Shown piece after piece: positions 1-8,537 of a stretch of DNA of 64,000 nt. Made by a program: the position numbers and the translations under genes. The stretch covers positions 173,947-237,946 of the forward strand of contig DLHS01000005.1 of the NCBI GenBank assembly GCA_002483345.1, read 5' to 3'. Origin of the DNA: Bacteroidetes bacterium UBA7662. Its GTDB lineage: Bacteria; Bacteroidota; Bacteroidia; UBA7662. The notes beneath the pieces are model-generated. The model saw nothing but the letters and a program-made list of their open reading frames with translations. It made no database searches and was not told where the DNA came from. Numbering within the stretch: the first letter of the stretch is position 1; every line of letters starts with the position of its first letter.

Positions 1-585
1 TTTGTTGCTGCCGCTGAATACAAAATGAGTGTATTGCAATTGTTGAATATGTGTGCGCAACAGTGCTTCTACTGTTTTTTCGGGATAGGCATCTATCTGC
101 TGGAACTCATCTATCAGCACCACCAGCGGTTGCTGTTGTTTTTCCAGTAGTTGGAAGATGGTAGCAAGTGAGTGAGCGTAAGTTTTGGCATTGCCCATCT
201 CCAGACTCAGCTGCGGTTGGCCGCTAACCGGATCAAAGGAAACAATGGCTCGTATATTTTTGATAAAGGCCATAAATTGCTTCCCAAAGCTGCTTTTTGA
301 AGGAACAGCCTCCCAGATACCATTGAGTAAGGCGATGGTAAATTCCCTCAGATTCTGCGTGGCGTAAATGTCTATATAGATGCAGATGACTTTTTGTTCC
401 CTCAAATGATAGGAAACATGCTTCAAAAGGCCTGTTTTCCCCATTCTTCTGACTGAAAGTAAGGTGGTATTTACGCCATTCAGGAGATTATTGAGTAGCC
501 TGTCTGTTTCTTTTTCTCTGTCACAGAAATATTCCGGCCCTGCATAGCTGGTAAGTAAGAATGGATTATTTGGTTTAAATGCCAT
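1..585 (-). CDS. AAA-family ATPase (archaeal-type ATPase domain), truncated by window edge
   Basis: The reading frame opens with ATG at 585 and runs without a stop off the left edge, giving the first 195 residues. It begins MAFKPNNPFLLTSYAGPEYF, followed by a Walker A loop with residues RRMGKTGL (about residues 46-53) and a Walker B strand LVVLIDEFQQI near residue 160. The arrangement (an N-terminal FxxRE-like segment CDREKE, the P-loop, then LIDEFQ) matches the archaeal-type ATPase/NTPase family that is common in Bacteroidota and often present in many copies. The family uses ATP hydrolysis, but its cellular role is mostly unknown. The C-terminal half lies outside the window, so intactness cannot be judged. 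A cluster of ACGCA/TGCGT palindromes sits 46 bp upstream of the start and could be its operator. Confidence 0.8.
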   Translation of the reverse strand, partial: MAFKPNNPFLLTSYAGPEYFCDREKETDRLLNNLLNGVNTTLLSVRRMGKTGLLKHVSYHLREQKVICIYIDIYATQNLREFTIALLNGIWEAVPSKSSFGKQFMAFIKNIRAIVSFDPVSGQPQLSLEMGNAKTYAHSLATIFQLLEKQQQPLVVLIDEFQQIDAYPEKTVEALLRTHIQQLQYTHFVFSGSNK

Positions 586-630
586 TATGGACTTTTAATC
601 AAATATACAATCGCATATTTATTATACAAA

Positions 631-664
631 ACGCGTAACGCAAAATGCGTAACGCAATTTGCGT
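631..664. repeat. Tandem ACGCA-N3-TGCGT palindromes
   Basis: Three palindromic units follow one another, each separated by one A: ACGCGT (631-636), ACGCAAAATGCGT (638-650) and ACGCAATTTGCGT (652-664). The last two are perfect 5-bp inverted repeats with 3-nt spacers and centres 14 bp apart. They sit in the AT-rich stretch upstream of the ATPase start at 585. Regularly spaced inverted repeats of this kind are typical of protein-binding sites. Operator function for the ATPase gene is inferred only from position. Confidence 0.6.
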
Positions 665-731
665 AATTTGGATAAAAAATTGAGAGGGAGGATTAGCGTG
701 GAGAGATTAGTGAGGAGCGCGGGGGATGGGC

Positions 732-760
732 GGTCATGGTGAGCTTGTCGAGCCATGACC
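732..760. repeat. Extragenic palindrome (GGTCATGG...CCATGACC)
   Basis: GGTCATGG (732-739) and CCATGACC (753-760) are perfect 8-bp arms around TGAGCTTGTCGAG. The core resembles the CGACAAGCTCA-type interspersed palindromes seen in many bacterial genomes. It lies 38 bp beyond the stop of the aminopeptidase P gene. No U-tract follows it, so it is better read as a dispersed repeat than as a terminator. Confidence 0.6.
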
Positions 761-797
761 CGGGTAAACTATTCCCTCAACCGGCTGGCTCCCACAA

Positions 798-2087
798 CTA
801 ACCCAGCATAATTTCTTCAATCTCCCCGGTCTCAATTGGTACCCCTGCCATCAGATTAACAGGGCCGTTGGCTGTGATAAGAATGTCGTTTTCAATGCGC
901 ACCCCGATGCCTTCTTCTTGTATATAGATACCCGGCTCACAGGTGATCACCATACCCACATCCAGCTTGCCATAACGGGCACCGATGTCATGGACATCAA
1001 TTCCAAGGAAATGACCAGTACCATGCGGGAAATATTTTTTATAGGCAGGCCAGGCCGGCGATTCTTTGGCGATGTCCTCGCGGGTGATGAGGCCGAGACG
1101 GAGCAACTCGTCCTGCATGATTAGAGCCGATTCTCGGTTATATGCATCCAGCGTACGCCCCGGGACAAGCAACTTGGTGGCTTCGCGGTTTACGTGCAAC
1201 ACGGCATTGTAAATCTCTTTCTGCCTGGGGCTGAACCGGCCGTTCACCGGAAAACAACGGGTCATGTCACCGGCGTAGTTGGCGTAGTCGGCACCAAAAT
1301 CGAGCAGCAGCAGGTCGCCGTCTTTCGTTTGTTTGTCGTTGCTGACATAATGCAGTACACAGGCACTTGCGCCAGAGGCTATGATAGGCTGAAAAGAATA
1401 ACCATTGGCCCGGTTACTCAGAAATTCCTTCATGATGAGTCCTTCAATCTCAAACTCCCACATGCCGGGTTTGACGGTTTTGAGTACCTGATGAAAGGCG
1501 CCGGCTGTGATGTTTACAGCACGCTGCATCAGGGTAATCTCAATCTCCGATTTACGCGAACGTTCATACTCCATAATTTTTGCCGAACGTTCAAAGTTGT
1601 GCAGCGGAAACTGCTGTTTCATCTCCAGCGCAAAGCGCATTTGGGCGGTTTGTACCGGATTGCTCGCCCGGTCGTTTTCGTTGGTATTGAGGTAGATGTT
1701 GTCGGCATATTTTACCAGGGTGTTCACCAGACCTTTGAAATCCTGGTTCCAGTTTATCTGTTGAATACCGGAAATGGCCCTGGCTTCTTCTTTCGAAAAT
1801 TTATGACCTTCCCAAACCGCGATGTGTTCATTGGTTTCGCGGGTGAAAAGTACCTCCTTATATATAGGGTTCGGACAGTCAGGGTAGAGGATGAGCATGG
1901 TTTCTTCCTGATTAATGCCAGTGAGCCAGAACAACTCGCTGTCTTGCCGGAAATAAAAATCGGCATCGGCATTCCGGGGGAATACATCACTGGATACAAA
2001 CAGGGCGATGCTGTTGGGTTTCATGTGGCTGATGAACCGGGCGCGGTTCTCCATAAACAACTGCTGATCGATGGCTTCGTAACGCAT
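798..2087 (-). CDS. pepP: Xaa-Pro aminopeptidase (aminopeptidase P)
   Basis: A protein of 429 aa, the normal length for aminopeptidase P. It removes an N-terminal residue preceding proline and needs two divalent metal ions. An N-terminal AMP_N domain (about residues 1-135) precedes the creatinase-like pita-bread catalytic domain. Metal ligands are visible: Asp in LLLLDFGADYANYAGDMTR (two Asp), His in FPHGTGHFLGIDVHD, Glu in CEPGIYI and Glu in RIENDI. The ATG at 2087 is followed by RYEAIDQQLFMENR, a normal family start. It is transcribed away from the ribosomal operon and separated from it by a repeat-rich spacer. A cytoplasmic enzyme with no signal peptide. Confidence 0.95.
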   Translation of the reverse strand: MRYEAIDQQLFMENRARFISHMKPNSIALFVSSDVFPRNADADFYFRQDSELFWLTGINQEETMLILYPDCPNPIYKEVLFTRETNEHIAVWEGHKFSKEEARAISGIQQINWNQDFKGLVNTLVKYADNIYLNTNENDRASNPVQTAQMRFALEMKQQFPLHNFERSAKIMEYERSRKSEIEITLMQRAVNITAGAFHQVLKTVKPGMWEFEIEGLIMKEFLSNRANGYSFQPIIASGASACVLHYVSNDKQTKDGDLLLLDFGADYANYAGDMTRCFPVNGRFSPRQKEIYNAVLHVNREATKLLVPGRTLDAYNRESALIMQDELLRLGLITREDIAKESPAWPAYKKYFPHGTGHFLGIDVHDIGARYGKLDVGMVITCEPGIYIQEEGIGVRIENDILITANGPVNLMAGVPIETGEIEEIMLG

Positions 2088-2130
2088 ATATATAAGGTGT
2101 AAGGAAAAGCTAAGTTAAGGGAGATTTTGT

Positions 2131-2159
2131 TTGAGAGGGCGAGAGTTGAGAGGCGAGAC
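2131..2159. repeat. CGAGAGG-type heptamer repeat, copy 1
   Basis: Degenerate tandem 7-mers (GAGAGGG, CGAGAGT, TGAGAGG, CGAGAC) lie between pepP and the ribosomal operon. The same motif recurs in at least eight other intergenic positions in the window. A GCCCCGC/GCGGGGC hairpin (2165-2182) follows directly. Confidence 0.7.
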
Positions 2160-2183
2160 TTTTTGCCCCGCATGGGCGGGGCG

Positions 2184-2274
2184 GTCGATAGTCGATGGTG
2201 TCTAGTCCATCGACAATGGACCATGGACTATCGACAGCGGACCATGGACTATCGACAGCGGACCATCGACCATC
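2184..2274. repeat. Thirteen in-phase GACCATG-type heptamers (rest of 2088-2530 gap described)
   Basis: Ninety-one bases divide exactly into 13 heptamers, every one starting with G: GTCGATA, GTCGATG, GTGTCTA, GTCCATC, GACAATG, GACCATG, GACTATC, GACAGCG, GACCATG, GACTATC, GACAGCG, GACCATC, GACCATC. Within this, GACCATG-GACTATC-GACAGCG is repeated as a 21-bp higher-order unit. The first two heptamers are reverse complements of the later ones, so the array can fold on itself. Apparent reading frames through this gap are products of the repeat. The remaining gap (2275-2442) shows no gene; it carries the leader and promoter for rpsL at its end. Confidence 0.9.
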
Positions 2275-2442
2275 GCCCCCAAATCTCCAGACAAAATCAG
2301 CAGATTTCACAAATCAACACCTATATGTGGAAATACGCTGCAGCCCGAAATGCTGCTCAGAAGCTTTAAACGCTATATCGATCTCCGTAACAGCGGTTTT
2401 TCCACAGTCTGAAGATTCTATTCCAAAAAATTGGAATCACGT

Positions 2443-2473
2443 TTTGCAAATAATGTGGAATTAGATACCTTTG
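2443..2473 (+). promoter_or_regulatory. Bacteroidota promoter for the ribosomal superoperon
   Basis: TTTG at 2443-2446 and TACCTTTG at 2466-2473 are separated by exactly 19 bp, a perfect match to the Bacteroidota -33/-7 consensus TTTG-N19-TAnnTTTG. Transcription should start about 6 bp downstream, giving a leader of about 50 nt before rpsL at 2531. Confidence 0.85.
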
Positions 2474-2530
2474 CAGTCCCTTCGAGTGGAGGGAGAATAC
2501 TGTATTAGCAAAAGCGTAGAAAAGTAAGGT

Positions 2531-2938
2531 ATGCCAACCATACAACAACTTGTAAGAAAAGGCCGGGAGCACAAGGCGGATAAAAGCAAATCGCCAGCCC
2601 TCGACAGCTGCCCGCAGAAGCGCGGCGTATGTACACGTGTGTACACCACCACCCCTAAGAAGCCGAACTCGGCCATGCGTAAAGTTGCGCGTGTTCGTTT
2701 GGCCAAATCGGGCAAAGAGGTGAACGCTTATATCCCGGGTGAGGGTCACAACCTGCAGGAGCACTCAATCGTGTTGATTCGCGGTGGTCGTGTGAAAGAC
2801 CTGCCAGGTGTACGTTACCACATCATCCGTGGCGCACTCGATACATCGGGTGTGAATGGCCGGAAACAAGGTCGTTCGAAATATGGTGCGAAGGCCAAAC
2901 AGGCAGCCGCTCCCGCAAAAGGTGCAAAAAAGAAATAA
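2531..2938 (+). CDS. rpsL: 30S ribosomal protein S12
   Basis: A protein of 135 aa opening MPTIQQLVRKGRE, with the universal decoding-centre segments TPKKPNSAMRKVARVRL and IPGEGHNLQEHS. S12 sits at the interface of the ribosomal A site and controls decoding accuracy. The C-terminus carries a lysine/alanine-rich tail (GAKAKQAAAPAKGAKKK), a common small extension. It is the first gene of the superoperon, directly behind the strong promoter at 2443-2473. Confidence 0.98.
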   Translation: MPTIQQLVRKGREHKADKSKSPALDSCPQKRGVCTRVYTTTPKKPNSAMRKVARVRLAKSGKEVNAYIPGEGHNLQEHSIVLIRGGRVKDLPGVRYHIIRGALDTSGVNGRKQGRSKYGAKAKQAAAPAKGAKKK

Positions 2939-2951
2939 TCAGAAATAGGTC

Positions 2952-3419
2952 ATGAGAAAAGCTCGTGCTAAAAAAAGAATCATTGAACCAGATCCGAAGT
3001 TCAATGACGTGGTAGTTACCAAGTTCATCAATAACATGATGTACGATGGTAAAAAAAGCATCGCCGCCCAGACTTTCTACGAAGCCATGGAGCTGGTTGA
3101 AAAGCGTGCCAACGAACCAGGTGTCGAAGTTTGGCGCCGTGCGTTGAACAACGTAATGCCATCGGTAGAAGTAAAAAGCCGCCGTGTAGGTGGCTCAACC
3201 TTCCAGGTACCTATCGAAGTAAACCCAAGCCGCAAATCAGCATTGGGAATGCGTTGGTTAATTGGTTATGCCCGCAAGCGTAACGAAAAAACCATGATGG
3301 AAAAACTGGCTGGTGAAATCCTGGCTGCAGCGAAAGGGGAAGGCGCTTCTGTGAAGAAGAAAGAAGATACCTACCGCATGGCCGAAGCAAACAAAGCGTT
3401 CTCGCACTTCAGATTTTAA
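2952..3419 (+). CDS. rpsG: 30S ribosomal protein S7
   Basis: A protein of 155 aa, standard length. It begins MRKARAKKR and contains the S7 block VGGSTFQVPIEV and the RWLIGYARKR helix. S7 nucleates assembly of the 30S head and contacts E-site tRNA. It lies 13 bp after rpsL and 6 bp before fusA, the conserved str-operon order. Confidence 0.98.
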   Translation: MRKARAKKRIIEPDPKFNDVVVTKFINNMMYDGKKSIAAQTFYEAMELVEKRANEPGVEVWRRALNNVMPSVEVKSRRVGGSTFQVPIEVNPSRKSALGMRWLIGYARKRNEKTMMEKLAGEILAAAKGEGASVKKKEDTYRMAEANKAFSHFRF

Positions 3420-3425
3420 GTTTTT

Positions 3426-5552
3426 ATGGCAGATCTTAGATTTACACGCAACATCGGTATTGCCGCGCACATTGACGCTGGTAAGACAACTACGACTGAG
3501 CGTATTCTTTATTATACCGGTATGACCCACAAGATCGGGGAGGTACACGACGGTGCTGCTACCATGGACTGGATGGTTCAGGAGCAGGAACGTGGTATCA
3601 CCATCACTTCTGCGGCTACCAAAACAACCTGGAAATGGCATGACCAGGAATATGCAGTAAACATCATCGATACCCCGGGCCACGTGGACTTTACCGTTGA
3701 GGTAAACCGTTCTTTGCGTGTACTCGATGGTCTCGTATTTTTATTTTCGGCTGTAGACGGCGTTGAGCCGCAGTCGGAAACCAACTGGCGCCTCGCCGAC
3801 AATTATGGCGTACCCCGTCTGGGTTTCGTGAATAAAATGGACCGTCAGGGTTCCGATTTTTTTGGCGTATGTAAGCAGGTAAAGGAAATGCTCGGTTCTA
3901 CCGCAGTGCCTTTGCAGGTGCCCATCGGCAACGAAGAACACTTTAAAGGTGTGGTCGACCTGATCACCAACAAAGCCATCATCTGGGACGATGCTTCCAA
4001 AGGGATGACCTATACCGAAGTACCTATTCCGGACGATCTGGTAGAAACCGTTGCAGAATACCGTCAGATACTCGTAGAGGCCTGTGCCGATTACGATGAA
4101 GTACTGCTCGAGAAATTCTTCGACGATCCGGCTACCATCACCGTAGATGAAATGCGCAGCGCCATCCGTGCTGCAGTTATCGATGGTGCGTTTGTACCGA
4201 TGATGTGCGGTTCATCTTTCAAAAACAAAGGTGTTCAGGCGATGCTTGACGCGGTATGTGCTTTCCTGCCGGCTCCGACCGACAAGGAGCAGGTTAACGG
4301 CCACGATCCGAAAACCGATGCCGAAATCAGCCGCAAACCCGATGTGAAAGAGCCTTTCTGTGCTCTTGCATTTAAAGTAGCTACCGACCCGTTTGTAGGT
4401 CGTCTCGTATTCTTCCGCGTATACTCAGGTCGTCTCGACGCCGGTTCTTACGTATTGAAGGTGAGAAGCGATCCCGACAAAGGTATTGTGATGGAAAAAG
4501 AACGTATCTCACGTTTGTTCCAGATGCATGCCAACGACCGCAAGGCCATCGAATTTGTAGAAGCCGGTGATATCTGCGCAGCCGTAGGTTTCAAAGACAT
4601 CAAAACCGGAGATACCCTGTGCGACGAGAAACATCCTATCATACTCGAAGCCATGCAATTCCCTGAGCCCGTTATCGGTCTCGCCATCGAGCCTAAAACA
4701 CAGGCAGATGCTGACAAACTGGGTAATGCTCTGAATAAACTTTCGGAAGAGGATCCTACTTTCCGCGTCTTCACCGACGAGGAAACCGGACAAACCATCA
4801 TCCAGGGTATGGGAGAACTTCACCTTGAAATCATCGTAGACCGTCTGCGTCGCGAGTTCAAGGTTGAGTGTAACCAGGGTGCTCCGCAGGTAGCGTACAA
4901 AGAAGCGATCACTACTTCTGTTACACACCGGGAGACCTATAAGAAACAAACTGGTGGTCGCGGTAAATTCGCCGATATCCAGTTTGAAATCGGACCAACT
5001 GACGAAGGCAAAACCGGACTTCAGTTTATCAATGAGGTTGTGGGTGGATCTATCCCACGTGAATTTATCCCATCGGTTGAAAAAGGCTTCGGTGCTGCCA
5101 TGTCGAATGGTGTACTTGCCGGCTTCCCGGTAGATAACCTGAAAGTCCGTCTGTTCGACGGTTCGTTCCACGCGGTTGACTCCGATTCGCTCTCGTTTGA
5201 AATTGCTGCCCGTACCGCGTTCCGCGAAGCTTGCCGCAAAGCAAATCCTGTGTTGCTCGAGCCTATCATGAAAATCGAGGTTATTACCCCCGATGAGTAT
5301 ATGGGTGACGTAATGGGTGACCTGAACCGTCGTCGTGGTCAGATGCAGGGTATGGATACCAAAAATGCTGCGCAGGTGATCAGAGCACTGGTGCCTTTGG
5401 CAGAAATGTTCGGTTATGTGACCGTACTGCGTACCCTCACTTCCGGTCGTGCCACTTCTACCATGGAGTTCTCGCACTACAGCGAAACCCCTAAGAACAT
5501 CGCGGAAGAGGTACTGGCGAAGTACAAAGCCATGAAAGCGGAAAAAAATTAA
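3426..5552 (+). CDS. fusA: Translation elongation factor G
   Basis: A protein of 708 aa. GTPase motifs are plain: G1 AHIDAGKTTTTER, G3 DTPGHVDF and G4 NKMD. They are followed by the EF-G domains II-V, including GMGELHLEIIVDRLRREF and the C-terminal YMGDVMGDLNRRRGQM. It drives ribosomal translocation with GTP. The linkage rpsG-fusA marks the housekeeping EF-G rather than a recycling-only paralogue. No tuf gene follows, unlike in enterobacteria; rpsJ comes 12 bp later. Confidence 0.97.
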   Translation: MADLRFTRNIGIAAHIDAGKTTTTERILYYTGMTHKIGEVHDGAATMDWMVQEQERGITITSAATKTTWKWHDQEYAVNIIDTPGHVDFTVEVNRSLRVLDGLVFLFSAVDGVEPQSETNWRLADNYGVPRLGFVNKMDRQGSDFFGVCKQVKEMLGSTAVPLQVPIGNEEHFKGVVDLITNKAIIWDDASKGMTYTEVPIPDDLVETVAEYRQILVEACADYDEVLLEKFFDDPATITVDEMRSAIRAAVIDGAFVPMMCGSSFKNKGVQAMLDAVCAFLPAPTDKEQVNGHDPKTDAEISRKPDVKEPFCALAFKVATDPFVGRLVFFRVYSGRLDAGSYVLKVRSDPDKGIVMEKERISRLFQMHANDRKAIEFVEAGDICAAVGFKDIKTGDTLCDEKHPIILEAMQFPEPVIGLAIEPKTQADADKLGNALNKLSEEDPTFRVFTDEETGQTIIQGMGELHLEIIVDRLRREFKVECNQGAPQVAYKEAITTSVTHRETYKKQTGGRGKFADIQFEIGPTDEGKTGLQFINEVVGGSIPREFIPSVEKGFGAAMSNGVLAGFPVDNLKVRLFDGSFHAVDSDSLSFEIAARTAFREACRKANPVLLEPIMKIEVITPDEYMGDVMGDLNRRRGQMQGMDTKNAAQVIRALVPLAEMFGYVTVLRTLTSGRATSTMEFSHYSETPKNIAEEVLAKYKAMKAEKN

Positions 5553-5564
5553 TTATCAGGAGCC

Positions 5565-5870
5565 ATGAGCCATCGTATACGCATCAAATTGAAATCGTAC
5601 GATCACAACCTCGTCGACAAGTCGGCTGAGAAGATCGTCAAAACCGTGAAAACCACGGGTGCAGTTGTGAGCGGTCCTATTCCGTTGCCGACTGAAAAAC
5701 AAATCTTCACCGTGCTGAAAAGTCCGCACGTGAACAAAAAAGCCCGGGAGCAATTCCAGCTCTGCTCTTACAAAAGAGTGTTGGATATCTACAGTTCTTC
5801 TTCGAAGACCGTTGATGCCCTGATGAAGCTGGAACTTCCGAGCGGAGTAGATGTAGAAATTAAAGTTTGA
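5565..5870 (+). CDS. rpsJ: 30S ribosomal protein S10
   Basis: A protein of 101 aa starting MSHRIRIKLKSYDHNLVDKS, with the typical loop region GPIPLPTEKQIFTVLKSPHVN. S10 is part of the 30S head and, as NusE, also acts in transcription antitermination. A purine-rich AGGAG precedes the start. It is the first gene of the S10 cluster, fused here directly to the str cluster. Confidence 0.98.
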   Translation: MSHRIRIKLKSYDHNLVDKSAEKIVKTVKTTGAVVSGPIPLPTEKQIFTVLKSPHVNKKAREQFQLCSYKRVLDIYSSSSKTVDALMKLELPSGVDVEIKV

Positions 5871-5881
5871 CAATAACTGAG

Positions 5882-6499
5882 ATGTCAGGAATAATTGGTA
5901 AAAAAGTTGGAATGACCAGCATTTTCAGTGCCGATGGGAAAAGCGTCCCATGCACAGTTTTGGAAGCTGGTCCTTGCGTTGTGACGCAAGTAAAAACCGT
6001 CGAGTCAGACGGTTATGCTGCCTACCAGCTGGCCTTCGGAGAGAAGAAAGAGAAGAATACTTCTCAAGCCATGCAGGGACACTTTAAGAAAGCAGGAACT
6101 ACCCCTAAGCGCAAGCTGGTGGAGTTTACCACTTTCGAATCAGCGCTGGAAAGCGGATCAACCGTGACGGTTGAGATTTTCGAAGAAGGTGAATTTGTAG
6201 ACGTAGTAGGTGAAAGCAAGGGTAAAGGTTTCCAGGGCGTTGTGAAGCGTCATGGTTTCGCTGGTGTCGGTGGTCAAACCCACGGTCAGCACAACCGTCT
6301 CCGTGCTCCCGGTTCACTCGGTGCATCATCTTTTCCAAGTCGTGTATTTAAAGGGATGCGCATGGGCGGCCGTATGGGTGGCGATCGTGTCAAAGTACAG
6401 AACCTGGAGATTTTGAAGGTATATCCTGAGCAGAACATCCTCGTAGTGAAAGGTTCCGTTCCCGGAGCCAAGGGTTCATTTGTAATCGTGGAGAAATAA
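5882..6499 (+). CDS. rplC: 50S ribosomal protein L3
   Basis: A protein of 205 aa beginning MSGIIGKKVGMTSIF, the family-typical start; an in-frame TTG 15 bp upstream overlaps rpsJ and is not favoured. The L3 loop GQTHGQHNRLRAPGSLG, which reaches the peptidyl transferase centre, is intact, as is the RMGGRMGGDRV block. L3 initiates assembly of the 50S subunit. Confidence 0.97.
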   Translation: MSGIIGKKVGMTSIFSADGKSVPCTVLEAGPCVVTQVKTVESDGYAAYQLAFGEKKEKNTSQAMQGHFKKAGTTPKRKLVEFTTFESALESGSTVTVEIFEEGEFVDVVGESKGKGFQGVVKRHGFAGVGGQTHGQHNRLRAPGSLGASSFPSRVFKGMRMGGRMGGDRVKVQNLEILKVYPEQNILVVKGSVPGAKGSFVIVEK

Positions 6500-6501
6500 T
6501 C

Positions 6502-7131
6502 ATGGAACTACCTATTTACAATACAGAAGGTAAAGAGACCAAGGTAAAAGCAACCTTGTCGGCGGACGTTTTCGGTATTGAGCCGAACGATCACGCGATT
6601 TACCTCGATGTGAAGCAGTACCTCGCTAACCAGCGTCAGGGTACACACAAATCAAAAGAACGTAACGAGATTTCCGGTTCAACCCGCAAGCTGCACAAGC
6701 AAAAAGGTACCGGCGGATCACGTAAAGGTGATATCAACAGCCCTTCCTTCCGCGGTGGTGCCCGTGTATTCGGTCCACGTGTCCGTGACTACGGCTTTAA
6801 GCTGAACAAAAAGGTAAAGGTGCTTGCCCGTAAATCGGCACTCACGTACAAAGCACAGGCCAACAGCATCATGGTAGTTGAAGATTTCAACTATGAGACG
6901 CCTAAAACCAAAGCATTTGTAGGTCTGCTGAACAATCTGAAGCTGAGCGGCCAGAAGTTGCTCGTGGTTCTTCCTGAGAACAGCCAGAACATCGTGCTGT
7001 CGGGTCGTAACCTCCAGAAACTGAAATTGGTGATGGCCGGCGACCTCAACACATACGATGTGATGAACGCAGGTAAGATCCTGATGGTAAACAGCTCGAT
7101 CGCGAAGATCGAAGAAACTCTTAACAAGTAA
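6502..7131 (+). CDS. rplD: 50S ribosomal protein L4
   Basis: A protein of 209 aa with the L4 signature KQKGTGGSRKGDINSPSFRGG in the exit-tunnel loop. It starts 2 bp after rplC. In other bacteria L4 represses its own S10 operon; nothing in the leader here shows whether that control exists. Confidence 0.97.
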   Translation: MELPIYNTEGKETKVKATLSADVFGIEPNDHAIYLDVKQYLANQRQGTHKSKERNEISGSTRKLHKQKGTGGSRKGDINSPSFRGGARVFGPRVRDYGFKLNKKVKVLARKSALTYKAQANSIMVVEDFNYETPKTKAFVGLLNNLKLSGQKLLVVLPENSQNIVLSGRNLQKLKLVMAGDLNTYDVMNAGKILMVNSSIAKIEETLNK

Positions 7132-7135
7132 GGCC

Positions 7136-7426
7136 ATGGAATTGCTGAAAAAACCTATCATCACCGAGAAGATGACCATGCTCGGCGAGAAGCGTAACCA
7201 GTATGCTTTCCGGGTTGACAAGAAGGCGAATAAGATCGAAATCAAAAAAGCGATCGAAGCCATGTTTGGTATTACTGTGCAAGCAGTAAACACCATGGTC
7301 TATGCCGGCAAGAAAAAAAGCCGCTATACAAAGGCGGGTTATGTGGAAGGCCGTAAAGACAGCTTCAAAAAAGCCATTGTAACCTTGAAGGAAGGCGATA
7401 ACATCGATTTCTACAGTAACATCTAA
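7136..7426 (+). CDS. rplW: 50S ribosomal protein L23
   Basis: A protein of 96 aa, MELLKKPIITEKMTMLGE at the N-terminus and the conserved GYVEGRKDSFKKAIVTL segment near the end. L23 lies at the tunnel exit and docks trigger factor and the signal recognition particle. It lies between rplD and rplB as usual. Confidence 0.97.
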   Translation: MELLKKPIITEKMTMLGEKRNQYAFRVDKKANKIEIKKAIEAMFGITVQAVNTMVYAGKKKSRYTKAGYVEGRKDSFKKAIVTLKEGDNIDFYSNI

Positions 7427-7430
7427 GAAA

Positions 7431-8255
7431 ATGGCAGTAAAAAGATTTAGTCCGGTTACTCCGGGTTTACGTTTTAAGGTTGCCAACACCTACGCGGAGG
7501 TAACCACCAACACGCCTGAGAAGAGCCTGTTGGCCCCGACAAAACGTTCCGGCGGACGTAACAATACAGGTAAGATGACCATGCGCTATATCGGTGGTGG
7601 TCACAAGAAAATGTATCGTATCATCGATTTCAAACGCGACAAGAAGGATATTCCTGCCGTGGTGAAAACCATCGAGTACGATCCGAACCGCACGACCCTC
7701 ATCGCGCTGTTGGCTTATGCCGATGGTGAGAAGCGTTATATCCTGGCTCCGCAAGGACTTCAGGTTGGTCAGACCGTACTTTCGGGCGACGCAGTTGCTC
7801 CGGATGCCGGTAATACCCTTCCATTGGCTAAAATCCCGTTGGGTTCTGCTATTCACAACATCGAGCTTCAGCCCGGTCGTGGTGGTCAGATGGTGCGCAG
7901 CGCCGGTGGCTCAGCAACCCTGGCGGCCCGTGATGGCAAATACGCCATCATCAAATTGCCAAGTGGTGAAACCCGCATGGTATTGCTGACTTGCGTGGCA
8001 ACGATGGGTAAACTGTCGAACGAGGATCACCTCCTTGAAATCAGCGGTAAAGCCGGTCGCAAGCGTTGGTTAGGTCGCCGTCCGCGTGTTCGTGGTGTTG
8101 CCATGAACCCGGTAGATCACCCTATGGGTGGTGGTGAAGGCCGCGCAAGTGGAGGACACCCACGCTCACGCAAAGGTTTGTTGTCGAAAGGTTACAAAAC
8201 CCGTCGTGGCAAGAGACAGTCTGACAGAATGATCATTAAACGCAGGAAAGGATAA
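7431..8255 (+). CDS. rplB: 50S ribosomal protein L2
   Basis: A protein of 274 aa. It has the RNA-binding N-terminal OB-fold and the C-terminal signature GVAMNPVDHPMGGGEGR, whose His lies near the peptidyl transferase centre, followed by a basic tail ending RMIIKRRKG. Normal length. Confidence 0.98.
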   Translation: MAVKRFSPVTPGLRFKVANTYAEVTTNTPEKSLLAPTKRSGGRNNTGKMTMRYIGGGHKKMYRIIDFKRDKKDIPAVVKTIEYDPNRTTLIALLAYADGEKRYILAPQGLQVGQTVLSGDAVAPDAGNTLPLAKIPLGSAIHNIELQPGRGGQMVRSAGGSATLAARDGKYAIIKLPSGETRMVLLTCVATMGKLSNEDHLLEISGKAGRKRWLGRRPRVRGVAMNPVDHPMGGGEGRASGGHPRSRKGLLSKGYKTRRGKRQSDRMIIKRRKG

Positions 8256-8258
8256 GCA

Positions 8259-8537
8259 ATGGCGCGTTCACTTAAAAAAGGACCATTTGTAGAGTATACC
8301 CTCGAGAAGAAGGTAGACGCACAGAACGAAGGAACTAAGAAGACCGTAATCAAAACCTGGTCGCGTCGTTCGATGATCACCCCTGATTTTGTGGGACATA
8401 CGTTTGCCGTACACAACGGCAACAAATTCATCCCGGTATATGTGACCGAGAACATGGTTGGACACAAACTCGGAGAGTTTTCACCCACCCGTAACTTCCG
8501 TGGTCACGTGGCTAAAAAAGATAAAGGAAAGAAATAA
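8259..8537 (+). CDS. rpsS: 30S ribosomal protein S19
   Basis: A protein of 92 aa: MARSLKKGPFVEYTLEKKV, then the signature block HNGNKFIPVYVTENMVGHKL and GEFSPTRNFRGH. S19 contacts S13 in the 30S head. Its TAA stop overlaps the rplV ATG by one base (TAATG), suggesting coupled translation. Confidence 0.98.
   Translation: MARSLKKGPFVEYTLEKKVDAQNEGTKKTVIKTWSRRSMITPDFVGHTFAVHNGNKFIPVYVTENMVGHKLGEFSPTRNFRGHVAKKDKGKK

Noticed and set aside
1194..2102. 302-aa plus-strand frame opposite pepP
   Set aside because: It is the antisense shadow of a full-length aminopeptidase P and has no family features.
2127..2464. Overlapping frames through the pepP-rpsL gap
   Set aside because: They translate the heptamer repeats; the 7-bp period cycles through all frames, giving long open frames without a gene.
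4509..5477. 322-aa minus-strand frame opposite fusA
   Set aside because: It mirrors EF-G codons and lacks any motif or promoter.
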